7,085 bases of DNA from Lachnospiraceae bacterium (GCA_021202715.1 JAJQCL010000118.1:1-7085), one strand, 5' to 3'. Shown: positions 1-5,137, counted from the stretch's first letter. Notes: generated by a model not told the origin, from the letters alone. Program-made: numbers and translations.

Positions 1-1
1 T

Positions 2-298
2 CATGAGGAGGCCTGCTTCCTGTACATGCAGAGAAAGCGTCTCAGTGTGCGCAGCGTGGAAAATCTGGTCAAAAAATATTCCCGCTGTGTGACTACTCTA
101 AAAAATATCACGCCGCACAAGCTGCGCAGCACCTACGGCACCAATCTATATCGTGAAACCGGAGATATCTATCTGGTCGCCGATGTTCTGGGACACTCCG
201 ATGTTAATACCACCCGAAAGCACTATGCGGCGTTGGAGGATGAGCGGCGGCGCAGCGCCCGAAACAAAGTGCAGCTCAGAGAAAAACGCCCGGAGTAA
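2..298 (+). CDS. Tyrosine recombinase (XerC/XerD type), C-terminal part
   Basis: This is the 3' end of a phage-integrase-family site-specific recombinase; its start lies left of the window, and the Met codon at 26 is probably internal because the frame is open to the edge. The 98 visible residues carry the end of the catalytic domain: the HxxR motif at residues 39-42 (HKLR), the LGH histidine at 65 followed by SDVNTT, and the nucleophile tyrosine at 75 (KHYA). The first catalytic Arg and the N-terminal DNA-binding domain are outside. The enzyme would cut and rejoin DNA through a 3'-phosphotyrosine link. The stop is followed by 125 bp of structured DNA and then the convergent LysM gene. Whether it is a housekeeping Xer protein or the integrase of a mobile element cannot be decided from this fragment; no attachment site is recognisable. 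Confidence 0.9.
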   Translation, partial: HEEACFLYMQRKRLSVRSVENLVKKYSRCVTTLKNITPHKLRSTYGTNLYRETGDIYLVADVLGHSDVNTTRKHYAALEDERRRSARNKVQLREKRPE

Positions 299-321
299 AA
301 ATCTGGACATCTGGAAATGAT

Positions 322-379
322 GCGCAGGGCTGCGCAAGGTTCAAGGTTTATTCCGGCTGAAGCCGGACGCAGCCCGCGC
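322..379. repeat. Nested inverted repeats after the recombinase gene
   Basis: GGGCTGCG at 327-334 pairs perfectly with CGCAGCCC at 368-375. The helix continues past one bulged A (326) as GCGC (322-325) with GCGC (376-379). Inside it lies a perfect 7-bp hairpin, TCCGGCT-GA-AGCCGGA (352-367). An alternative local hairpin, TGCGCA-GGGC-TGCGCA (321-336), would compete with the long stem. No T tract follows on the plus strand, so this is not a classic terminator for the recombinase. Its role is unknown; it could protect mRNA 3' ends or act as a DNA structure. Confidence 0.55.
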
Positions 380-387
380 AGGCGAGT

Positions 388-410
388 AAAAGGCGAAAAA
401 ACCGCCTCTT
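388..410 (-). terminator. Possible intrinsic terminator of the LysM gene
   Basis: Read on the minus strand 14 nt past the LysM stop codon, AAGAGGCG (410-403) pairs with CGCCTTTT (395-388). This is 8 bp including one G-U pair, around the loop GTTTTTT. The T run is partly inside the stem and only four T long, so termination may be weak. Confidence 0.45.
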
Positions 411-423
411 TCTTGATCAGTTT

Positions 424-738
424 TTAGCGATCAATCGTATAAACAGTCAAATATGCACCGGGAGTCAGAGCCCTGTCATTGACAATATGGTTGATTCCCT
501 TAATCTCATTCACATAATTGCGGATCTCCCGGTCAGAGGTGCCCTCGCAGTATTCCTCGGCCACAGACCAGAGCGTATCCCCGGTGTGGATCTGGACAGA
601 GATATAGTTTTTCGTCGGCGCAGCCTGCGCGGAGGCAAGAGCCTTCACACGAAAGCCGCCCATCAGGACCAGTACCATTACCAGGACAAATAAAAGACGA
701 TTCCAACCACTGCTTTTCCTTCTTTTTCTTCTGCTCAT
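424..738 (-). CDS. yneA: Membrane-anchored LysM protein, YneA-like SOS cell-division suppressor
   Basis: A 104-residue protein. A very basic N-terminus (MSRRKRRKSS) precedes one hydrophobic segment at about residues 13-28, then a short Ala-rich stretch (LASAQAA) that could be a signal-peptidase site. A LysM-type domain follows at about 45-101 (ISVQIHTGDTLWSVAEEYC ... PGAYLTVY). In Bacillus, YneA has this length and layout, is divergent from lexA, and delays division during the SOS response by acting at the septal envelope. The same function is inferred here from layout, position and LexA sites, not from residue-level identity. The ATG at 738 is preceded by GGGGAGG with 9 nt spacing. The promoter at 804-832 has a LexA box inside its spacer, so induction by DNA damage is expected. 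A generic secreted LysM protein is the alternative. Confidence 0.78.
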   Translation of the reverse strand: MSRRKRRKSSGWNRLLFVLVMVLVLMGGFRVKALASAQAAPTKNYISVQIHTGDTLWSVAEEYCEGTSDREIRNYVNEIKGINHIVNDRALTPGAYLTVYTIDR

Positions 739-769
739 CTTCCACTGCCTCCCCGCAACGGCTCAAAGC

Positions 770-796
770 CGAATATTTGTTCCGAACATTTGTTTC
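770..796. promoter_or_regulatory. Two abutting LexA (SOS) boxes near the yneA transcription start
   Basis: CGAATATTTGTTCC (770-783) and CGAACATTTGTTTC (783-796) each match 11 of 14 positions of the Firmicutes SOS box CGAACATATGTTCG. They share one base and sit where the yneA-like transcript should begin (about 797), so bound LexA would block initiation or early elongation. Confidence 0.8.
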
Positions 797-803
797 TGTC
801 AGT

Positions 804-832
804 ATGATATCATGCGAACATTTGTTTGTCAA
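804..832 (-). promoter_or_regulatory. Promoter of the yneA-like gene
   Basis: Minus-strand TTGACA (832-827), a 17-nt spacer and TATCAT (809-804) form a near-ideal sigma-A promoter, with a start expected around 797. A LexA box (815-828) fills the spacer and touches the -35 element. Confidence 0.85.
815..828. promoter_or_regulatory. LexA (SOS) box within the yneA promoter
   Basis: CGAACATTTGTTTG matches 12 of 14 consensus positions. It lies between the -35 and -10 elements of the yneA-like promoter, a direct repression position. Confidence 0.88.
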
Positions 833-841
833 CCTGTTTTT

Positions 842-869
842 CGAACATATTTTCGAGAACATTCGTTTG
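842..869. promoter_or_regulatory. Two abutting LexA (SOS) boxes at the lexA promoter
   Basis: CGAACATATTTTCG (842-855, 13 of 14 matches, the best site in the window) is directly followed by AGAACATTCGTTTG (856-869, 10 of 14). The second overlaps the lexA -35 hexamer at 867-872. This fits LexA autorepression. Confidence 0.85.
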
Positions 870-895
870 CGTTTTTCGGGTAGATATGTTATAGT
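867..895 (+). promoter_or_regulatory. Promoter of lexA
   Basis: TTGCGT (867-872), a 17-nt spacer and TATAGT (890-895), with TG one base upstream of the -10 (extended -10, 887-888). The start would fall near 902, giving a leader of about 150 nt before the lexA ATG. Confidence 0.7.
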
Positions 896-944
896 AGAAT
901 CATTGAAGAAATGAAGGACATAATGGATGGATTTTCTATTTTTA

Positions 945-958
945 TGAACTTTTGTTTC
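945..958. promoter_or_regulatory. Sixth, weaker LexA-like box in the lexA leader
   Basis: TGAACTTTTGTTTC keeps the GAAC-N4-GTTT core but matches only 9 of 14 consensus positions. It lies about 45 bp downstream of the predicted lexA start, where binding could act as a roadblock. It may be a chance match. The rest of the leader (903-1036) shows only weak short inverted repeats. Confidence 0.4.
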
Positions 959-1036
959 ACGTGCTGCCTGTATTTCCTGCACAGTTTCCGGGAAATGCTT
1001 TATGTTTAGAGATCAGCAACGGAATGCAGATCAGTG

Positions 1037-1045
1037 AAAGGGAGG
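1037..1045 (+). promoter_or_regulatory. Ribosome binding site deciding the lexA start
   Basis: AAAGGGAGG lies 9 nt before the ATG at 1055. It lies inside the longer open frame that begins with GTG at 1034 and abuts the ATG at 1046, which rules against both of those starts. Confidence 0.8.
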
Positions 1046-1054
1046 ATGTTCGCC

Positions 1055-1672
1055 ATGTCGCAGGGAAGGATTTCTGATAAGCAACGGGAAATTTTGGAGT
1101 ATATTCGGGATTGTATTCTGAAGAAAGGTTATCCGACGGGAGTGCGGGAGAGCTGTGAGGCCGTACATCTCAAGTCCACCTCCAGCGTACATTCTCATCT
1201 GGAATCTCTGGAGAAGAACGGATACATACGCCGGGATCCGTCCAAACCCCGGGCCATTGAGATCGTGGATGACGAGTACGGCATCTTCCACGGCGAGATG
1301 GTCCGCGTTCCCATCATCGGACGCGTGGCGGCCGGTCAGCCAATTCTGGCCGAGGAGAATATCGAAGGGTTCTTTCCTTTCCCGGCCGATCAGCTTCCGA
1401 ACGCCGAGCTTTTCCTGTTAGAGGTGCGGGGAGACAGTATGGTGAATATGGGTATCCTCGACGGTGATCATGTGCTGGTTGAACAACGGCGCACCGCTTC
1501 GAACGGCGAGGTAGTCGTAGCCCTGATCGAAGACTCCGCAACGGTAAAGCGTTTTTACAAAGAGGACGATCACATCCGCCTGCAGCCGGAGAACGATTTC
1601 ATGGATCCGATTATCGTCCCCAGCTGCGAGGTTCTCGGCAAAGTCATCGGCCTGCTGCGGATGAATATGTAA
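1055..1672 (+). CDS. lexA: SOS repressor and self-cleaving protease LexA
   Basis: A 205-residue protein of normal LexA length. An N-terminal winged helix-turn-helix (about 1-70, SQGRISDKQREILEYIRD, then SCEAVHLKSTSSVHSHLESL) binds SOS boxes as a dimer. The C-terminal S24-type domain (about 80-205) holds the Ala-Gly cleavage site A93-G94 (VAAGQP), the catalytic serine S128 (RGDSM) and the lysine K165 (ATVKRF). RecA-ssDNA filaments stimulate self-cleavage and so derepress the regulon. The ATG at 1055 is chosen because of the Shine-Dalgarno at 1037-1045. The gene is divergent from the yneA-like gene, with six LexA-like sites between them, and should repress both. The stop codon TAA (1670-1672) lies inside the left arm of a 13-bp inverted repeat, so a structured element begins right at the gene's end. 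Confidence 0.97.
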   Translation: MSQGRISDKQREILEYIRDCILKKGYPTGVRESCEAVHLKSTSSVHSHLESLEKNGYIRRDPSKPRAIEIVDDEYGIFHGEMVRVPIIGRVAAGQPILAEENIEGFFPFPADQLPNAELFLLEVRGDSMVNMGILDGDHVLVEQRRTASNGEVVVALIEDSATVKRFYKEDDHIRLQPENDFMDPIIVPSCEVLGKVIGLLRMNM

Positions 1673-1676
1673 TGAT

Positions 1677-1709
1677 ACCAGGGTTCCAAGCTCATGAATA
1701 CGAATGCTT
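1677..1709 (+). repeat. 33-nt direct repeat, first copy
   Basis: Identical over 33 bases to 1851-1883. It begins with the last four bases of the element's left arm (ACCA) and runs through the left half of the long hairpin at 1681-1736 into its loop. Confidence 0.9.
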
Positions 1710-1736
1710 GTATTCGTATTCATGAATTTGGGACCC
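1681..1736. repeat. Long hairpin inside the repeat element
   Basis: A 25-nt left arm (1681-1705, starting GGGTTCC) and a 25-nt right arm (1712-1736, ending GGGACCC) are separated by the 6-nt loop GCTTGT. Twenty-two positions pair by Watson-Crick rules; two of the three exceptions become G-U pairs in RNA. No T tract follows, so it is not a plain terminator. Confidence 0.88.
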
Positions 1737-1757
1737 GCCAAAACATGAGTAAGTAGC

Positions 1758-1783
1758 CATTTGGCCATTTCAATGGCCAAATG
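1758..1783. repeat. 12-bp perfect hairpin inside the repeat element
   Basis: CATTTGGCCATT (1758-1769) and AATGGCCAAATG (1772-1783) are exact reverse complements separated by only two bases, TC. In practice the top of the stem would open to form a larger loop. Confidence 0.85.
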
Positions 1784-1850
1784 AGCGGATTACGAATGTT
1801 TTGAGGATTGCGGGAGCGCGTCAGCGCGTAGCAATCCGTGGTATCATTAC

Positions 1851-1883
1851 ACCAGGGTTCCAAGCTCATGAATACGAATGCTT
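1851..1883 (+). repeat. 33-nt direct repeat, second (truncated-unit) copy
   Basis: An exact second copy of 1677-1709. It lacks the right half of the long hairpin, so it cannot fold alone. It could instead pair with the right arm of the first hairpin (1712-1736) as an alternative structure. It starts at the last base of the element's right arm and runs straight into the terminator hairpin at 1882, which suggests a broken tandem copy. Confidence 0.9.
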
Positions 1884-1928
1884 ACGCCAGAAAAGGACAG
1901 GCCTCTTACCTGTCCTTTTCTGGCGTAA
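1882..1928. terminator. 20-bp perfect hairpin with bidirectional terminator core
   Basis: The 20-nt arms 1882-1901 and 1909-1928 are exact reverse complements with a 7-nt loop (CCTCTTA). The core AAAAGGACAGG / CCTGTCCTTTT has an A tract before and a T tract after a GC-rich stem on both strands. It could therefore end transcripts of lexA (plus) and of the obg-rsfS operon (minus). Unusually, a further 9 bp (TTACGCCAG / CTGGCGTAA) extend the stem beyond the T tract. Confidence 0.75.
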
Positions 1929-1945
1929 AACATATCAAATGATGT

Positions 1946-1971
1946 AGGCGACAAAAGGTATTTTGTCGCCT
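1946..1971. repeat. 11-bp hairpin
   Basis: AGGCGACAAAA (1946-1956) and TTTTGTCGCCT (1961-1971) pair perfectly around the loop GGTA. The T tract is inside the stem near the loop and only two T follow, so terminator activity is uncertain. It directly abuts repeat copy 2. Confidence 0.75.
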
Positions 1972-2020
1972 TGATACACGGATTACTCCGCGCTAACGCG
2001 CTCTCGTAATCCTTGTATCA
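1972..2020 (-). repeat. Structured repeat element, copy 2 (compact, inverted)
   Basis: TGATACA (1972-1978) pairs with TGTATCA (2014-2020). Past one mismatch, GGATTAC (1980-1986) pairs with GTAATCC (2006-2012), around a 19-nt GC-rich interior with CGCG-CTAA-CGCG. Read on the minus strand it matches copy 1 without its 123-nt insert; 16 of 19 interior positions agree and the single mismatch between the two stems is kept as A opposite G in both copies. Stem changes are compensatory: G-C in copy 1 is A-T here, and one C-G pair of the outer arm is missing from both sides. Confidence 0.75.
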
Positions 2021-2032
2021 TCAAATATCAAC

Positions 2033-2407
2033 TCAATCTTCTTCAATCGCCTCAATCTCGGATGCATCCAGGAATCGTCCGTCGCGCCAGATCCTCTCCA
2101 GGTCGAACCAGCGGCGGTCATCCCGCGAGAAGACGTTCACTACGATGTCGCCGTAATCCATCAGCACCCAGTTGGCGGCTTTGAAGCCTTCCAGAGAGCG
2201 GCAGGCGTAACCGGACTTGTACATTTTCTCCTGTACATTCTCCACCAGTGCCTGCACATGGCTCGGGTTCTCTCCGTTCGTAATTACGTAGTAATCCGCG
2301 ATGGTGGACACACCGGCAATATCAATGACCGTGATGTCCGATGCTTTCTTTTCGTCCAACGCATCGTAGGCAATTTTCAACATTTTTTCAGATACTTTTT
2401 CTTTCAT
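2033..2407 (-). CDS. rsfS: Ribosomal silencing factor RsfS (DUF143 / Iojap family)
   Basis: A 124-residue protein of usual family length. The nucleotidyltransferase-like fold is shown by DITVIDIAGVSTIADYYVI (about 24-42), the conserved SLEGFKAANWVLMDYGDIVV (about 71-90) and the end FDLERIW. RsfS binds ribosomal protein L14 (uL14) and blocks subunit joining when nutrients run short. The family usually has His in DYGDVVVHVF; here it is Asn (residue 91, IVVNVF). The start codon overlaps the nadD-yqeK stop as ATGA, implying translational coupling; an AAAGGGG lies upstream within that gene. This is the last gene of the minus-strand run and faces lexA across the repeat-filled gap. Confidence 0.95.
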   Translation of the reverse strand: MKEKVSEKMLKIAYDALDEKKASDITVIDIAGVSTIADYYVITNGENPSHVQALVENVQEKMYKSGYACRSLEGFKAANWVLMDYGDIVVNVFSRDDRRWFDLERIWRDGRFLDASEIEAIEED

Positions 2408-3534
2408 GGATGGATGGACCCCTTTCTTATCGCGTTATAGTAATTATACGTTTCCAGAGAACGTTCGTCAATGACCGTTTTGGAATCCCTTAAATATGCA
2501 AGTGTATCCTCCAAAATACATCGAATTGTTTCGTTCAGGTCGACATATGCCATCTTACGCAGCTCTTCCAGGTGGGGCGCACGGTCCCGGTTTGGCTCGA
2601 TATAATCGGCGATGAAGATGATCTTCTCGAGGTCTGTCATGGCCGGACGGCCCGTGGTATGATAGCGGATTGCATTCAGGATTTCTTCATCCCGGATCCC
2701 CAGCTCCTCTCTGGCGATCTCGGCGCCGATGGGGCCATGGGTCAGAGCGGTTCCCTCGTTCTTGCCGCAGTCGTGAAGCAAACCGGCGAGCCGGGCGCGT
2801 TTCGCATCGACCGTCCCATATTGTCTGGCCAGGTTCTCCGCAGTGTCCGCCACGCCCAACGTGTGACGATAGCGGGAGGGCTTTAGACGCTGCTGCAGCC
2901 ACAGGCAGATCTGTTTCTCATTCAGGTGGAGCGCGTAAAGCTCATGCTCCTGAATGTAGCGGTTGACCTCATCCGTCAGCGCCGGATGAGGAAGGAGCCC
3001 CCCGGCGATGTCCCTGCGGATCTGACTGGAGGAGACGTCCATGCTCTGAAAATTCAGAAGCAGAATACGCGCGCTGAACCGCTCTTCCAGATGTTTTTTA
3101 TCACGGAGAAGAATCGCATCCTCCACCTGTCCATTTCGATTGGCCACAATAATCGCAGCACAGCGGAAAATGACCTCCGGAGCGACCCACTGCTCCATTC
3201 CATGCAGAGAATCGGCGCCGATGATAAAGTGCCATTCCACCCCCGGATGATCCCTGGTCAGGGACAAAAGAGTGTCGGCTGTATACGTATAGCCGGGACG
3301 CCGCAATTCCAGATCGGAAAATTCGAGGAGCGGGTCATCCCGAATCGCCAGACGCACCATCTCCGCACGGTGTTCGGCATCCGTGACGATCCCAACCTCC
3401 GTTTTCAGGTAGGAATTTCCCGTGGGCATGACCCAGACACGGTCCAGGGCAAAGACCCGGCAGGCTTCGCGCCCCAGCTTCAGATGTGCTTTATGGATAG
3501 GATCAAAGGTTCCCCCCAGGATGCCGATCTTCAT
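2404..3534 (-). CDS. nadD-yqeK: Fused nicotinate-nucleotide adenylyltransferase (NadD) and YqeK-type HD hydrolase
   Basis: One 376-residue frame holds two enzymes that are separate neighbours in Bacillus. Residues 1 to about 200 are NadD: the nucleotidyl-transferase motif GGTFDPIHKAH (7-17), PTGNSYLK (37-44) and the end motif SSSQIR (168-173). It joins ATP and nicotinate mononucleotide to deamido-NAD. Residues from about 205 form the HD domain: RHTLGVADTAENLA (223-236), HD at 254-255 in LLHDCGK, H266 in THGPIG, H292 in RYHTTGR and D310 in FIADYIEPNR. These are the expected metal ligands of YqeK, a symmetrical Ap4A hydrolase. No stop codon separates the halves, and the linker is only a few residues. 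The start has GGAG about 8 nt upstream and lies 23 nt after yhbY; the stop overlaps rsfS. Coupling of NAD synthesis with dinucleotide clearance is an inference. Confidence 0.94.
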   Translation of the reverse strand: MKIGILGGTFDPIHKAHLKLGREACRVFALDRVWVMPTGNSYLKTEVGIVTDAEHRAEMVRLAIRDDPLLEFSDLELRRPGYTYTADTLLSLTRDHPGVEWHFIIGADSLHGMEQWVAPEVIFRCAAIIVANRNGQVEDAILLRDKKHLEERFSARILLLNFQSMDVSSSQIRRDIAGGLLPHPALTDEVNRYIQEHELYALHLNEKQICLWLQQRLKPSRYRHTLGVADTAENLARQYGTVDAKRARLAGLLHDCGKNEGTALTHGPIGAEIAREELGIRDEEILNAIRYHTTGRPAMTDLEKIIFIADYIEPNRDRAPHLEELRKMAYVDLNETIRCILEDTLAYLRDSKTVIDERSLETYNYYNAIRKGSIHP

Positions 3535-3557
3535 CTCTTCTCTCCACTCTTCCGCCT

Positions 3558-3845
3558 TTACGGCAGTTCGATTTTCTTCTTTGTTTTGGATTCACGATAC
3601 AATACAATTTTCCGGCCAATCACCTGTACAACCTGAGCATGTGAACGTTCTGCCAGCGTGTTTGCCAGATCCCGTCCATCCTCGAAACAATTTTTCAGGA
3701 TATTGATCTTGATCAGTTCCCGGGCCTCCATGGCTTCATCGACTGCTTTCACAAGCTCCGGCGTCAGAGAGGATTTCCCGATCTGCAGGATGGGATCAAG
3801 ATCGGAGGCCAGCTTCATCAGATAACTTCTCTGTTTACTCGTCAT
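3558..3845 (-). CDS. yhbY: YhbY/YqeI-family CRM-domain RNA-binding protein
   Basis: A 95-residue single CRM domain covering nearly the whole chain: TSKQRSYLMKLASDLDPILQ, then ARELIKINILKNC (41-53) and VVQVIGRKIVLYRES (72-86). Family members bind rRNA and take part in large-subunit (E. coli YhbY) assembly. The conserved GxxG loop reads GKSS here (23-26), with Ser replacing the second Gly. Its stop is 23 nt before nadD-yqeK and its start 11 nt after obg, so it is cotranscribed with ribosome-assembly genes. AAGGA precedes the ATG. Confidence 0.93.
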   Translation of the reverse strand: MTSKQRSYLMKLASDLDPILQIGKSSLTPELVKAVDEAMEARELIKINILKNCFEDGRDLANTLAERSHAQVVQVIGRKIVLYRESKTKKKIELP

Positions 3846-3856
3846 ACTTTCATTCC

Positions 3857-5137
3857 TTATTCTTTGTAATAATCGAAGGCCAGGCCGTACATCCGCACGG
3901 TGTCTCCTTCTTCAATCCCCAGCTCTTCCAGATCCTTTAAAATGCCCCGCTCTTTCAGGAACTTCTGGAAGAACAGGAAGCCTTTCTCCGATTCCAGGTT
4001 GGTGTAGCCGAGCATCTTCTCGATCAGCGGGCCCTCCACCAGAAAATCTCCCTCCTCATTCCGTGAGACCTCATAGGGCAGATCGGGAGAGGCGGCCTCC
4101 GGTACATATTCCCGCTCGAAAATGACCGGCTGTGCATGCAGGCTCTTTAACTGGTCATTCACGTAATACAGAAGCTCCTTCAGGCCCTGTCCCGTGACCG
4201 CCGAGATGGGAAATACCTTCTTCCCCTCCGGTTCAAAGGCTTCGCGCAGCCGCGCGACCGGGTCTTCTTCTCCATAGATGACATCGATTTTATTCGCTGC
4301 AATCACCTGAGGGACTTTGAGAAGTTCCGGGTTGTAGTTCGCCAGTTCCCGGTTGATCGCGCGTACATCCTCCACCGGGTCTCTCCCCTCGGTACCGGCG
4401 GCATCCACCAAATGAATCAGGATGCGGGTACGCTCGATATGGCGCAGGAAATCATGGCCCAGACCAACTCCCTCGGCCGCGCGGTCGATGAGACCGTGAA
4501 TGTCCGCAATGACAAAACCCTGTCCGTCACCCAGATCCACCACGCCGAGATTGGGCTGTATAGTTGTAAAATGATAGTTGGCGATCTTCGGCCGCGCGTT
4601 GGTCACACGGGACAGGAGGGTGGATTTGCCCACGTTGGGATAGCCCAGGAGACCCACATCGGCGATGACCTTCAGCTCCAGCGTCACCCAGAGCTCCTGC
4701 CCGGGCTTTCCCGGCTGGGCGTATTTGGGGGCCTGCATCGTGGCCGTGGCATAGTGCATATTTCCCTGACCGCCCCGGCCGCCCCGCAGGATCACTTCGC
4801 GCAGATTGTCGCCGGACATGTCAGCGATGACCTGGCCGGATTCCGCCTCCTTGATTACCGTTCCCTCCGGAACCTTGACGATGAGATCTTCTCCGTTCGC
4901 GCCGTGACAGCGCCTTTTCCCGCCCGGTTCTCCGTCCCGGGCCGCGTATTTGCGCCGATGCCGGAAATCCGTCAGCGTGTTCAGGCCCTTGTCGACGACG
5001 AAGATGACATCACCGCCCCGACCGCCGTCGCCGCCGTCCGGTCCTCCATCGGGAACGTACAGTTCACGGCGGAAGCTGACGTGGCCGTCACCGCCCTTGC
5101 CGGATTTGATCAATATTTTTGCATAGTCGGCAAACAT
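3857..5137 (-). CDS. obg: Obg-family GTPase (ribosome assembly / stress)
   Basis: A 426-residue protein with the three Obg parts. The glycine-rich Obg fold (1-158) includes KSGKGGDGHVSFRRE and GGPDGGDGGRGGDV. The G domain (about 159-330) has G1 GYPNVGKS (165-172), G2 around TT at 191-192, G4 NKID (282-285) and G5 SAVTGQG (312-318). The C-terminal OCT domain (about 345-426) has GFLFFQKFLKERGI. Obg binds the 50S subunit during late assembly and links GTP/ppGpp levels to growth. The G3/switch II motif is DIHGLIDRA (212-220) where the family usually has DIPGLIEGA, an odd change next to the nucleotide. The ATG at 5137 has AAAGGAA upstream. A hairpin between rpmA and this gene may lower its expression relative to the ribosomal proteins. 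Confidence 0.97.
   Translation of the reverse strand: MFADYAKILIKSGKGGDGHVSFRRELYVPDGGPDGGDGGRGGDVIFVVDKGLNTLTDFRHRRKYAARDGEPGGKRRCHGANGEDLIVKVPEGTVIKEAESGQVIADMSGDNLREVILRGGRGGQGNMHYATATMQAPKYAQPGKPGQELWVTLELKVIADVGLLGYPNVGKSTLLSRVTNARPKIANYHFTTIQPNLGVVDLGDGQGFVIADIHGLIDRAAEGVGLGHDFLRHIERTRILIHLVDAAGTEGRDPVEDVRAINRELANYNPELLKVPQVIAANKIDVIYGEEDPVARLREAFEPEGKKVFPISAVTGQGLKELLYYVNDQLKSLHAQPVIFEREYVPEAASPDLPYEVSRNEEGDFLVEGPLIEKMLGYTNLESEKGFLFFQKFLKERGILKDLEELGIEEGDTVRMYGLAFDYYKE

Larger units (their letters stand above)
1668..1851 (+). repeat. Structured repeat element, copy 1 (expanded)
   Basis: A perfect 13-bp inverted repeat, TGTAATGATACCA (1668-1680) and TGGTATCATTACA (1839-1851), encloses the region. 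Next to the right arm lies a GC-rich hairpin with outer stem GGATTGC (1805-1811) / GCAATCC (1831-1837) and a 19-nt interior containing CGCG-TCAG-CGCG. The same outer arm plus GC-rich hairpin recurs in reverse orientation at 1972-2020. Compared with that copy, this one has 123 extra bases (1681-1803) between the left arm and the GC-rich hairpin, carrying two more hairpins. All stems together would fold as a multi-branch junction. No protein coding is seen. It looks like a small non-autonomous repeat or a structured RNA; the family is not recognised. Confidence 0.75.

Noticed and set aside
533..982. 149-residue minus-strand open frame over the SOS region
   Set aside because: Runs through the promoters and LexA boxes and into the LysM gene in another frame; no domain visible.
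903..1036. Riboswitch or leader peptide in the lexA 5' leader
   Set aside because: Only weak 5-6 bp stems are visible and no conserved riboswitch core or well-placed short frame with a ribosome binding site was found.
1034..1054. Upstream GTG start (1034) and ATG (1046) for lexA
   Set aside because: The Shine-Dalgarno AAAGGGAGG at 1037-1045 lies inside the GTG-initiated extension and abuts the 1046 ATG; the ATG at 1055 has correct spacing and gives a standard LexA N-terminus.
1668..2020. CRISPR array or integron attC site in the repeat region
   Set aside because: Repeats are not regularly spaced, units differ, and there are no unique equal-length spacers; the attC consensus ends (RYYYAAC / GTTRRRY) with an integrase next to them are not seen.
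2457..2469. GAACGTTC palindrome inside nadD-yqeK as a LexA site
   Set aside because: No 4-bp spacer between half sites, and it is within a coding region.
2926..3636. 236-residue plus-strand open frame antisense to nadD
   Set aside because: Lies opposite the well-supported NadD domain and shows no motif.
5049..5062. SOS-box-like GAACTGTACGTTCC (minus strand) in the obg start region
   Set aside because: Half sites are five bases apart instead of four and it lies inside the obg coding region.
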